Notes under the pieces: generated by a model
The model's input: only the letters and a program-made list of their open reading frames with translations
What the model was told of the DNA's origin: nothing
Database searches by the model: none
Position numbers and translations under genes: made by a program
Origin: Brassica napus
Lineage: Eukaryota; Streptophyta; Magnoliopsida; Brassicales; Brassicaceae
Direction: 5' to 3'
Assembly: GCF_020379485.1 (NCBI RefSeq)
Contig: NW_026016783.1
Coordinates: 1 to 64,000 of the forward strand
DNA: 64,000 bases
Shown: piece after piece, positions 46,913-58,125 of the stretch
How the letters are laid out: each line of letters starts with the position of its first letter
How positions within the stretch are numbered: position 1 is the stretch's first letter

Positions 46913-47386
46913 TGGAAGAGCATACTTCTCTGCAACCTCAGCACATACATGCACATAACCTCTCATCACCGAAGGTTAGCATCTTGTCCTCACATGCACT
47001 AATTTGATTGCAAAAAAAAATAAAGATTTAATGCGTTTGTCTATTATACAATTGCAGGATCCCGAGGTGAAGGTGTGGTATTCTTAGAAACAGTGAAGGT
47101 GAACGATTTATGGAACGATATGCTCCAACTGCCAAAGATCTTGCATCAAGAGATGTTGTGTCCAGATCTGTGACTATAGAAATCAGGGAAGGTCGTGGTG
47201 TAGGTATGCTTCCCTTTAAACTAGTTTTCTTTTTTTGGAGGAACTCTCATTACATGTCTTTGAGCTGTATCCGTGCTTGATTTTGTGATACTTTAATACT
47301 CTTTTTTTTTTTTTGGATATGTTGCTAAAATCGGCATAAGGATCATATCTATCTCCATTTGAATCATCTTCCACCAGAAGTTCTGA

Positions 47387-47500
<114 letters not shown>

Positions 47501-49071
47501 TAAGTAAGCCTTTGTAGAAACTTTGGGTGAAATTTGTGTAGAGTGGATCATGAGATGCATAAAAGCCTCGTAGCCAAAGTAATTTTTTTTTTTTTTGTCC
47601 TGCAGATGCAGTGGTTCCTGGGCTTATGGCTGCTGGGGAGGCAGCTTGTGCATCTGTTCATGGTGCCAACAGGCTTGGTGCAAATTCTCTCCTCGACATT
47701 CTTGTGTTTGGTCGTGCTTGTGCAAATAGGGTTGCCGAGATAAGCAAACCAGGTCAGTCATTTTTGAGGATTTAAGAGGAAAAATCTCACTAGTTGCATT
47801 ATTTCAAACGGTGCAGGTGAGACTCTAGAGGAGAATGCAGGAAAGAAGATAATCGAATGGCTGAACAAGTTAAGACACTCAAGCGGGTCGCTTCCTACAT
47901 CAAGTATCAGATTAAACATGCAGCTGTCTTCCGCACCCAAGAAACATTGGAAGAAGGTAAAGTAGAAGAATCTTTTTTCTTAATTTATAATGGATTCAGA
48001 GCTCTATGGCTCTCTCTCTCTCACCTGCAGAACCCGCCAATTTATTTTACACACTTATTGGTATGGAATAAAACACAGGTTGTCAGTTGATCGACAAGGC
48101 ATGGGAAAGTTTCGAGGATGTCCAAGTTAAAGATGGGAGTTTGATATGGTAAAAACAAACGACACTCTACAAATGTGATCGAGATTATTGATTATCAATG
48201 TTCCAAAAAGCTCTTATTTTATAAAAAATGCATCAACTCTGATTTGACAGAGACAATATATAGAAACTGGAGAACCTTTTGATAAACGCTTCCATAACAA
48301 TGCATTCAGCGGAAGCACGAAAGGAAAGCAGAGGAGCACATGCTCGGGAGGATTTCACGGTTTGATTCCACTTCCTCGTTTAACATGCATATATATGATT
48401 TAACACCACTCTCAAATAATATAATGACTAGAGATGGCAAACGAGCCCACCCGCAACCAAATGGCCCGCCCCGCCACGGGCTCAAGTTCAGTCGGGTCAC
48501 AGCGGGCTGGCCCGCCGCGGGATGCGGTATCGAGAAGCAATGTCCAATCCCGCCCCGCCTAGTGCACAGGTCTTTGCGGGTAGGCCCGCGGGTCACCATC
48601 CAGAAGTTGAACGTCTCATTTGATGCTTAACTATAGCTTTTGAGTCAATGCTTCTCGATACAGTCATACAGATCAACAAAAGAAGTATATGAACCTCTAT
48701 CATACGTTTCATCTCTACGTATCTTACATAACATTACTCTTGTGTTCAATACAAACATATTGAACCTTATCGGGAAAACATTATTCTTGTGTTGAATGGC
48801 ATGTAGTATCAACAAGAAACTAAAACAGAAATAATCTTTGATGCGTATGCACTGATGTGTATGCATAAGAATGACATTAAGTAACAACACCAAATCTAAG
48901 TAATCATATCCAAGTAATGTAAATGAACACCCAAACAAAATCCAAACAATGTAACGTGGCCTCGGTAAAAACCTTATCGAGAAAACCCATTGGGACAAAA
49001 CCCGACAAGGGAAAAAGAGCGCCACAAAATCCATAATGCGAATAAAAAAAAACACCAGATCAAAATAAAAA

Positions 49072-51680
49072 TCAAGTTTCTTCTTCTTCAACTTCAACTA
49101 TCTCTTCTTCACCATCCATTTCATCTTCTGTAGATATTAAAAATCGAAGTTAATTAAATTTAAAGAAAATGACACCCTAAAATATATAACAAAGTGAATA
49201 ATTTACCATGTTCATAAGCTTCGAATCCTTTTAGCCAATTCCTACTACATATCAGAGCCTGCACATTTTTGGGAAGTAGACGGCTCCTGTATTTGTTCAG
49301 AACTCTCGAACCGATGCTAAAGGAGGATTCTGAAGCCACTGTTGTGATCGGAATGCTAAGCAGATCACAAGCCATTGCTGGCAAATCACCAAACCTGTGA
49401 GTATTATCTTTCCACCAGTCGAGAATATCCAAACTTTCAAAGCTATCCATATCTAGTGCAGGTTCATCCAAATAAGCTTGGAGAGCTGTCTTTCCACTCG
49501 CAGCAACACTACTTTTGCGAAACGCAAAAAAATCCTGTAGTGTTTAAAAAAAAATTTAAAAACAATTTGATGGAATATCAAAACTTTCAAAGCTATCTAT
49601 ATCTACCGCAGGTTCATAAGTAATTTAAAAAAAAAAAACGAAACAGGAGACTTACACCATAGTTCTCAAATGTTCCTTTCGGTCCTCCATGAACATTTTG
49701 TTGATCCATCTCACGAGGCTCTGCAGAAGGTGATGTTGACTTTGATTTTTTGTCGTATGATTGAAACAAAGTTTCCAGCTTCAGACGCAAGTTCTTCATT
49801 TTCGCATCACGTGTACTCATGTCAAGTCTCCCTAAACAATACTCTACAACTGGAAGCTTCAAGCGTGGATCAAAGACAGCTGTCATTGCAAAAAGATCAC
49901 TGACTTCTTCCCAGTACTTATCGAACTTCTCTTTCATCGGTATCACCATCTCTCGGATAATCTCATCATCGCTTTCCTCATTTATCTGCAGCCAATTATG
50001 GATCTTCCATACCTGATAGAAATACAAGTTCGATGTTGGGTATTTCGAACCTGACATCAAACTAGTAATCTTAGCAAAAGGCTCCAAGAAAACACATATT
50101 TTCGCAGCTCTGCTCCATTCTGTAGCTGTAGGCAAAAACTTATAGTTTCTCCTATCATATATCTCCAACTTAACAAACGCTTCACGGTACGGAAGGGCTC
50201 TTTCAAGCATATAGAATGTCGAGTTCCATCTTGTCTGCACATCCATTATCAAACCAGCATTCTCCTTTATACCAGCAGCATCCACGCATTTTGCAAACGT
50301 CATCTCACGCGTTTCTGACGCTGTTACATACTTAACACTCTCTCTAACTTTGTGCAAAGAGTCTTTAATAACCTTCAAACCATCTTGCACAATGAGGTTG
50401 AGTATGTGAGCTGCACATCTGACGTGAAAAAACTCACCTCCACACAACAAATCATTGCTCAAAAGCACCTGAGTTTTCACTATATCTTGCATCGAATCAT
50501 TACTTGTAGCATTGTCTAATGTGAGAGAGAACATTTTTTTCTCTAGTCCCCACTCTTCCACAGATTCAAGAAGCTTTAAAGCAACATTCATACCTGTGTG
50601 AGGCGGTGGGAGAGCACAAAAAGTCAGTATTTTACTGTTTAGCCTCCAATTTCGGTCAATGTAATGTGCTGTCAGACACATATAACCCTCCCGTTTCAGT
50701 GATGACCACAAATCAGAAGTGAAGCTTACTCTTCCTGGAAGACTAGCCAATTCCCTCTTCAATGTCTCTCTCTCGTTTTCATAAAACCGATAGACCTCTG
50801 CTTTAGCTGTGTTTCGACAAAAGAATTTGACGTCAGGATTCAAGTGCTTCCAAGTTTCTCTGACTTGCTCATACTCAACATATGAGTAAGGTAGGTCATG
50901 CTGAATTATAGTCTTGGTTACCAGCTGCTTGAACACAACATGATCATACTTGCCACTTACTAATTTGGCTTCAGCATCAAGTTTTTTTGTTCGGAGATTC
51001 CTTGGAAAGAGTTTGCATCTGTCACGATGCCTTCTCAAACCACTTGTTCCATGCCCGTGGGAAGTCCATGCATAGTCATTCTTACAATAATTGCATTTAG
51101 CTTTCTGCTCACCATTGGAATTTCGAATCTTAGTAAAATGGGGCCATACATCAGACCACTGCCTACCCTCCTTCTCGTTCTCCATCTCGTTCTCCATCTC
51201 GTCCTCTTCAAATTCACCTTCAGAATCAAGCTGCTCCTCTTGAATCTTCTTCTTATTCTTGCCATTACCTTGTGTCGGCCTGGAGCTTTTTCTCCCCCCA
51301 CGGATGGTAAAGTGAATAGATTTGGTTTTGGTTTTCCTTTTACTCGCCTTAGGAGACAAAGACGATCCAATGCCACCGTCTAGAGTAGACTGCAACATTG
51401 GTTTCTTTGATTTCAAGGCTCGCACGGTTCCGCAGGTGGCTTGTTTGCGCAGAGTAGTAGCTTGTATTGGTGGAGGAGTGATTTCAACATCACTATCATC
51501 TTCATCATCATCAGCTTGAATAAGCCTTCTCTTCTTTCTTTGCTTCTTTTTTGCTCCATCAGATGAACCATCATCAGCCTCATCAGCTGCCAAAATAACT
51601 CCAAGGACTCGCTGGCTCTCAAAATCCATTGTATTCAACGGTGTGAAATTTGGATCGAAACTTGAACCATCATCTGTCAT
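49072..51680 (-). CDS. hAT transposase with BED zinc finger
   Basis: DNA-cutting and -joining enzyme of the surrounding element. Exons complement(49656..51680), complement(49207..49534) and complement(49072..49127) have good GT-AG borders and keep one frame, giving 802 residues. The N-terminal ~170 residues are charged and low-complexity ([23 protein letters not shown]), with a likely nuclear signal. The BED finger lies at about 174-224, with C196/C199 and H218/C222. The RNase-H-like catalytic region follows and contains [32 protein letters not shown] and the [10 protein letters not shown] motif. The hAT dimerisation domain lies at about 690-775 ([37 protein letters not shown]). No stop or frameshift was found, unlike the decayed gene around it. 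Activity is inferred, not shown. Confidence 0.9.
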
Positions 51681-52028
51681 CTCTTTCTCTCTTCTTCGTT
51701 AGAGACTTAGAGATAGAGTTTAGGTTTCTGCGTCGTTTTTTTTTTTTGCTTAGGTCGTGAGTTTAGGTAATATTGTTTAGGGTTCTGTTTCTATTTTTTT
51801 GCAATTTTAAAAATTATAGCAACTATTCTCTTATTTCTCATTGGTCAGAGACTCAACCATTATAAGAAATTTTTATTATCTAAACTATCAGACGTAAAGA
51901 TCAAGTCTCATACTCAAGTCCTATCAAACTATCAAACTAAACAATCAAGAGCAAGCAACCATATCATATGTAAGAGACGATCAAGAACAAGCAACCATCC
52001 ACGCATAGACGATCAAGTACTAGTAAGT

Positions 52029-52230
52029 AGTAACCTATTACCTAAATTCTATCAGCTATAAGAACAGAAGAACACAACAACACAAGAAACAAAAAGATCT
52101 ATGTACTAGTAACCTATTACCTAAATTCTATCAGCTATAAGAACACAAGAACACAACAACACAAGAAACAAAGAGATCTATGTACTAGTAACCAAGTATC
52201 TAAATTCTATCAGCTCTTATCATAAGAACT
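52029..52230. repeat. ~78-bp tandem repeat in hAT 5' region
   Basis: About two and a half copies of a unit of about 78 bp containing CTAAATTCTATCAGCTATAA and GAACACAACAACACAAGAAA, starting near 52029, 52106 and 52187. It lies between the transposase gene and the right TIR. Confidence 0.8.
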
Positions 52231-52504
52231 GGAGACGACATAAAAAAAAAATAGAACAGAGACTAACCTGAGGTCCTTTGCCTTATAGATCGGAATGCAA
52301 GTGTGAAGTGTCCTTTGCATTCTCATATCGTTCTCCTCCTTGATCATAATACAATCCCCCACTCACCACATGTCATTATAAAGAAAAAGTTTTAGAAAAT
52401 AGATGACTAAAATCACTTGAGTTTATATGATAAGGACATTAAGAAACAACAGGCCGAACATACTTCTGATTTCAATATCAAGACCGAACAGAGCGAAAAC
52501 AGAG

Positions 52505-52680
52505 TATAAAAACAAACATCAATATTCTTTGTTCACGCAGACATCGCAAAAGATGAGAACAAACAACAATATTCTTGTTCACGCAAACATCAAAATCTTT
52601 GGATTGTTACAAACACTTGTGTTTAACTCATGATGAGAACAAACAACAATATTCTTGTTCACGCAAACATCGCAAAAGAA
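52505..52680. repeat. dispersed short direct repeats in hAT 5' region
   Basis: The motif AACAATATTCTTGTTCACGC and close variants occur near 52515, 52562 and 52642, with nearly identical surroundings over about 45 bp. Confidence 0.7.
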
Positions 52681-52921
52681 GCTCCATATATTCTCGATAA
52701 GAAGCTGTTTGATAAGAGATAACAATGAGACAGGACAACTTACACGATTGGTCATTGTGTAGCCGGTTGATTAGAGACAAAACAGACCCAATATCTTGTT
52801 CTTCTTTCACTAAAGATCATGTAATCCACAATAAAGAATTAGGGAATGAATTTTTATCTGTCCTTACAAATTAAATCACGGTAATGAGCAAAAGAACATG
52901 TAATCGAAAACTTTATCCTTA

Positions 52922-52998
52922 CCTGAATGCATTGATGTTCATCAGCAACATCAAAAGGCCCTGAATGCATTGATGTTCATCAGCAACATCAAAAGGCC
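52922..52998. repeat. 38-bp perfect tandem duplication
   Basis: Two copies of a 38-bp unit beginning CTGAATGCATTGATGTTCAT and ending CATCAAAAGGCC lie side by side. They appear identical, so the duplication is recent or converted. Confidence 0.85.
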
Positions 52999-53454
52999 CT
53001 TAGTTCTTGAATCGTGGCTCAAAAGAAAAGAATTAAGCTGAAACAGCGAAGAGATGAGAGATGGATCAAACGAGAAGATGAAGAACATGCATAGAGAAGT
53101 GGAGCTTAGTGACGGATCAAAGAAGAGGAGAAGCCATTTCTCTCACGGTGAGAGCTAGAAGAGATCGGCTTTCCAATCGCCATCTCTCTCACCGATCGAG
53201 CTGGAGGAGATCGTCTTTGGCGGAGCCCCGCGCATCCCGCGGTACACATCGAGCCAATCCCGCGTCTGGCCCAAAACCGCACAAGCCTTACCCGCAAGAC
53301 CCGCTTAAAATTCGGGCCTGTGTCTTAGAACCCAATCCCGACCCGAAGCAAGTTCACACGGGCCTGGCCCGCGGGCAGGTTCTTCTTTTGCCATCTCTAA
53401 TAATGACTGAAGAAAAGAGAGGATGGAGAATGGATGAAGCATACATTACATTGG

Positions 53455-53824
53455 TGTTGGGGGTGGATTTACATCCTCCCTCAAAGGCCCATTAGACATT
53501 TAATTAGGTCCACTTTTTTTATAAAACCCTAAACATCTTTCTTCTATAAATGGAGAACTACCTCCATATGAGAAAGGATCTTGACCTCTTCTTAGACTTA
53601 AGAAAATACTTTCATATAGATTTTGTATTCTAAGGTTCACTTTACCTTTGTAATCATTTTGGTGATGAACCTTTAATCAATGAAATCTATTTTATGTTCT
53701 TTTCCCATTTGATTTCATTTGATTATTTCTCCTAAGCCTCAAGAATCTAATTTTATTCTTAGATTCTCTTATTGTATTGATTCAACAAACACTACCAGCA
53801 TAAATACCATTTTTGGATCAAACA
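53455..53824 (+). repeat. 5' LTR
   Basis: 370 bp, starting TGTTGGGGGTGG and ending GGATCAAACA. By eye it differs from the 3' LTR at eight positions. CTATAAATGG at about 53544 may be the TATA box of the element. Confidence 0.95.
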
Positions 53825-55999
53825 GTTGGCGCTAGAAGGAGGGGCCAAGGAGAACTATCTTCAAAACAAATCAAAAAAAAAAAAAAAAAAGAATTGCAAT
53901 GTCGTCTTGTTTCTGGGTTTTGGTTCTACAGAGCGAGAGATACTGACGATAACGGGTCAAAGTTTGAACCTTTCTTCAACCAACGACAAAGCTTAGCTGC
54001 GGATTGACCCACCAAAGAACCAAGATCCTCGTAGAGCTTGTCGTCTCTATCCTCATCGACGCGCCGGTGAAGATTTCGTCTCGACCCGCCGGTGAAGCTT
54101 CCGTCTCGATCCGCCGGTGAAGTTGACGGCGTCTCGTCCGCTTCTGCGCAAAAGTCCCGACCCAGAGCTCTTCATCTACGGACCAGAGAGCTTTCCGTCC
54201 GAGAAGAGCTCGTCGGTGGAGAGCATTGAGCTTGAGCTTTCCGTTCAGACAACTCATCAATCTGACTTGAGATCGCGCTTAATCTCCAAGAACAGGTCGC
54301 GCTTAATCTCAGCAGCAAGGGACACCTCGTCACAAGTTGCCATCTCCGCACGAGCTTCTCGTCTCGTCCTTTCGATTGAGAAGATTGCAACAGGGCTCAC
54401 AAGCTTGATCTTGGCAGAGCTCACGAGTTTGATCTCATCCAACGCTACCTATGGCTCAATCATGAAGATGCGTGGTCATGCCAGACATGGTCTTAACGGA
54501 AAGCATCGCACCTGCTACTTTGTCAAGCAATGGTGAAAGCTTCAAGTTTCAGAGAGGCTCAGTTGATGAATTCATTTAAGGCCGCAGAGTTCTAAGGTCT
54601 CCGCAACTGGCGCGAACAGGAGAGAAGAAGAGTTCAGTAAGAACAAGCTCATCACCTGATCTCGCATGACTGTTATGATAGCCCATCACCTGATCCTGCA
54701 AGAACAAGCTCATGCTCCGTCATGATATTTAGAGCAGCTCAAAGGTTCGAGGACGCCAACACCGAGAAGCCAAAACTGGACGTCACAAACAGAGCTCGGA
54801 TCTTATCTTGGGGTAAAAGAGCTTTGGTGAAGGTGTTATGGTATCATCAACCTCTCGATTTTATTTCAAGAAAGCTCTCCCAAGAGACATGACCACAACA
54901 TCGGGTCCACCTCGAAACAATTCTCCTCCTGCTAAAAGATAAGTGTTCTATTACTTATGAGATAACTCATATTATTATTGCTCGTAGCCTATACATGTTA
55001 ATAACTAATAATTGTCATGTTAACGAGAAACTAGCTCCACCGCTTGCTTAATATTGAAACAAAACGTGTGTTTTTTCTTTTATTTGGATTTTGTTTGATC
55101 TAATCATGATTGTGGTTTTGATGAACCAGAGTCAATCACGATTGTCAAGCCAAAAAGAAAAATCAGAACCGGGAGTAACGTGGAGTCCTGAAGCCACCTC
55201 GCCACAAGAGACGTCCGGAGGCTCGAGACGAAACCTTCTCAGCATATTTGTGATCTCTGCAATCGAGAAGCAGACAAGTGACCCGCACCAAGAATGACGA
55301 GCTCAAATTCTCTCAACGAGCTTGCCGCAACCGGCACAAGCTCTAGACGAACTCATTTTAAGCTCGGCTTGGATAAGAGATAACTACACCATCTCATCTC
55401 GGCGAGGTCTCTTCTTGATCCATGGCCGTCCATCTCGGCGAGGTCTCCTCTCGATTCATAGCTATCCGTCTCGACGAGATCTCCATCTCAGCAAGTCGTT
55501 TGTTGGTCTCTTTGGTGGCTCTTCATTCTGGTCGTGTTAGCACCGTCACTACTGATTCAGTGGACTTACTCAAGTGGTCAAGTGATTCAGAGTAACATCA
55601 CGTTCTAGTCAAGTGGAAAACCAAAAAGGCGCTCGGTAACATGTGTGGTGGAGATGATGACTCGATCACGTTTCATACGGTTGCCTACATGAGACCGAAG
55701 AAGAAAGGAGTTCGAGCTCATTGTCTCTCTCTCGGCAACCACTCCATCTTCTCCACCACAAAGCAGAGCCAAAGAGAAAAACATAGCCAACAAGCGGCTA
55801 CCACCATCATGTACTCATGCTTCAAAGGACAGCCCTCAGCTACGAGCTTGCTGGAAGCAGTACAAGCGACACAAACCAGCACGCTTTCTCAACATCATCA
55901 TAGCCTGATGAACACACAAGCCAACAACTTGCTCGGGGCACACGATCTCAACACAACACGAGACTTCGGGTCGGCAATAGTTCGGTAAACGTGTATTTT

Positions 56000-56260
56000 C
56001 GGCACGAGTTTAAATTGAACTTGCTTTTTATTAGGCACGAGTTTGCGGTCGACTCGCTTGTTGTTAGACACGAGTTTACAAAAACTCATCTTTGGCTAGG
56101 CATTAGTTTACAGAAGCTCTCCTTCCACTAGGCACGAGTTCTCAGTAAACTCGCCTCTGTCTTAGCATGAGTCAAGTAAACTCGTCTTTCGCTAAGCACG
56201 AGTATAAAGCAAACTTGCTTTTTACTAGGCACAAGTTCGAAATAAACTCGTTTAAATCGT
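56000..56260. repeat. ~32-bp degenerate minisatellite near the 3' LTR
   Basis: The core TAGGCACGAGTTT recurs near 56001, 56033, 56067, 56100, 56131, 56163, 56196 and 56228, with AACTCGCTTTT-like text between. This makes eight units of 32-33 bp within the LTR element. Confidence 0.85.
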
Positions 56261-56358
56261 CATAGGCGTGAATGTGTCTAATTAATTGTCTAATAAACCC
56301 TATTCGTAAAATTCATAGAGATCGACTTCATCTCTCTCTACGAACTTGGGAGGCTTAC

Positions 56359-56728
56359 TGTTGGGGGTGGATTTACATCCTCCCTCAAAGGCCCATTAGA
56401 CATTTAATTAGGCCCACTTTCTTTATAAAACCCTAAACATCTTTCTTCTATAAATGGAGAACTACCTCCATATGAGAAAGGATTTTGACCTCTTTTTAGA
56501 CTTAAGAAAATACTTTCATATAGATTTTGTATTTTAAGGTTCACTTTACCTTTGTAATCATTTTGGTGATGAACCTTTAATCAATGAAATCTATTTTATG
56601 TTCTTTTCCCATTTGATTTCATTTGATTATTTCTCCTAAACCTCAAGAATCTAATTTTATTCTTAGATTCTTTTATTGTATTGATTCAATAAACACTACC
56701 AGCATAAATACCATTTTTGGATCAAACA
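56359..56728 (+). repeat. 3' LTR
   Basis: 370 bp, same ends as the 5' LTR. All eight differences between the two LTRs are transitions. In most of them the 5' copy has C where this copy has T. Confidence 0.95.
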
Positions 56729-56829
56729 ATTGGGATACTGGGAAGATGAGAAGGTGAGGTTGGAGTATAGGCCTGTTCACATGGACACTCTCGATTGACA
56801 CTTTCCCTCCCAAAGCTCGCGTCTATTAA

Positions 56830-57611
56830 TTGATTCCCCTCACACACATGCAAAGTAGCACCCATATGCTTTATTACTTTTTATGTCATCAGAATAATTA
56901 ATAACAATATCAGGAGAGAAGGAAAATGGAATTAGAAGAAGACCAAAAGAAAAATAGTTTTCTACTTGTTACAGTGTTGATAAGCTCATGATGGGTTTTT
57001 ACATTTTGACACCTGAAGTGTGTAATAAAGTGATTACAAACAAAAGAAAACTTTATTTGTTTGATATATTTCTCTTTTAATCATTTCCTGGAACACTACA
57101 CTTGGTGATATAAGCAGTTTTTAATATTATTTTCTTATTAACTCTGGATTAGTGGATTGGATGGATGTTAATAAATAATTAGACTGGAAACTAGAGATCC
57201 AATTGTGTCCATCTGAAGAAAAGAAAACAGCAATAAAAATAGGGCTCTGATCAAGCAAAGACTAGATCAGTCTGGGTTTTAAGCTTTGTGGCTGATTCAC
57301 TTTTAATGACCACGATTTTCAAATCAACACTCTGAACTATTTTGGATTGGGTCGGTAGCAAAATCTGATAGGCCGAATAACTCTAGACCAGCTTGCTTGG
57401 GTTTTTATTAACTTTTCTTTGCGGCTCAAATTGGTAAGATAGGATTTGTCATTGAAATATAAACCGTCGCATCGTGTGGTATGGCATCTCTGACAAACAC
57501 GTTACTCGACTCCTTTCTTCACCCGCCACATTTCGTCAGAGCTCCACGTGACGAAAGCTTGGCAAGACACCGTCGTACTAGGGGAAACAGAGATGCTTAA
57601 TTAAAGCTTTA
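56830..57611. other. intergenic between SDH1 relic and LEA-like gene
   Basis: No gene supported. It begins as the former SDH1 3' region. The GRAS gene (AT5G66770) expected here by synteny is absent. Confidence 0.5.
57545..57550. promoter_or_regulatory. G-box/ABRE candidate upstream of LEA-like gene
   Basis: CACGTG in CCACGTGAC context lies about 580 bp upstream of the start codon. LEA-type genes are often driven by ABA through such elements. A MITE at 57612-57864 now separates it from the core promoter. Confidence 0.4.
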
Positions 57612-57864
57612 GACCATCTCCAATGGCTTACTCTATTTTTTATTCTAAAATAGAGTAACTCTATAATAGAGTTTGAATTTGCTCCTATGCTATTCTATTT
57701 TAAAGTAGAAAAAAGAATGATGAACAAAAAAAAACAAATTACTCTATATTTGGAGTAAACCTATTTTTCACTCTATTATAGAGTGAGAAATAGAATACTA
57801 TTAGAGCATTTCTTACTCTAAACTCTATTTTAGAATAAAAAATAGAGTGGAGTTGGAGATGCTC
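57612..57864. mobile_element. Tourist-like MITE in LEA-like promoter
   Basis: The ends are GACCATCTCCAA and the inverse of GAGCATCTCCAA, with TTA duplicated at 57609-57611 and 57865-57867. The 253-bp core is made of nested inverted repeats (ACTCTATTTT, TTCTAAAATAGAGT) and is AT-rich. No coding capacity. Confidence 0.8.
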
Positions 57865-58083
57865 TTAGGCTTTAGCCCTGACGTGATAAAATTCGATAAC
57901 TCCATTTTTTTTTTTTTTTGAAGAACTTTTACTAACTCCACCTTTTATAACCTTTCTTTATTCAAAATGCACCACGTAGTACATAATGTACATTACTCGT
58001 GTCAGTCCCCTAGTATTAACTATTACGTAAAGAGTTCTTTAAACTTATAATCTTCTTGTAAGAAGTAGAAACTACTTCCTCTC

Positions 58084-58090
58084 TATAAAT
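58084..58090 (+). promoter_or_regulatory. TATA box candidate of LEA-like gene
   Basis: TATAAAT lies 36-42 bp upstream of the ATG at 58126. If used, the leader would be only about 10 nt, so an upstream start remains possible. Confidence 0.4.
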
Positions 58091-58125
58091 TCAAAGGCTT
58101 CAAAAAAACCTCAGAAAGGTGAGAA

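Larger units (their letters stand above)
48429..53399 (-). mobile_element. complete hAT transposon, probably autonomous
   Basis: The 4971-bp element has TIRs TAGAGATGGCAAA on the left and TTTGCCATCTCTA on the right, and a perfect 8-bp target duplication ATAATGAC (48421-48428 and 53400-53407). Subterminal zones of about 150 bp on both sides are rich in CCCGC/GCGGG motifs, probable transposase-binding repeats. The minus strand carries a three-exon transposase gene without visible defects (49072-51680). The 5' side holds several short tandem repeats. It inserted just after the AREDF-encoding exon of the SDH1 relic, at the start of its last exon. Confidence 0.93.
53455..56728 (+). mobile_element. 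LTR retrotransposon without gag/pol (LARD-like)
   Basis: Two 370-bp LTRs, TG...CA, enclose a 2534-bp interior, and the 5-bp duplication ATTGG flanks the element (53450-53454 and 56729-56733). After the 5' LTR comes TTGGCGCTAGAAGGAGGGG, the probable primer-binding site. A short purine-rich GGGAGG lies before the 3' LTR. Interior frames (for example 54117-54536 and 55641-55988) show no capsid, protease, reverse transcriptase or integrase motif, so it must be mobilised in trans. It lies in the last coding exon of the SDH1 relic, between KHT and YWEDEK. Confidence 0.93.

Noticed and set aside
53109..53495. 128-codon plus-strand frame with an RNA-binding look
   Set aside because: It spans the subterminal CCCGC repeats and the right end of the hAT element and continues into SDH1 relic and LTR sequence, so it is a chance frame.
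54117..54536. 139-codon frame in the LTR element as a gag gene
   Set aside because: No capsid or zinc-knuckle motif. Serine- and leucine-rich, with a competing minus-strand frame over the same bases.
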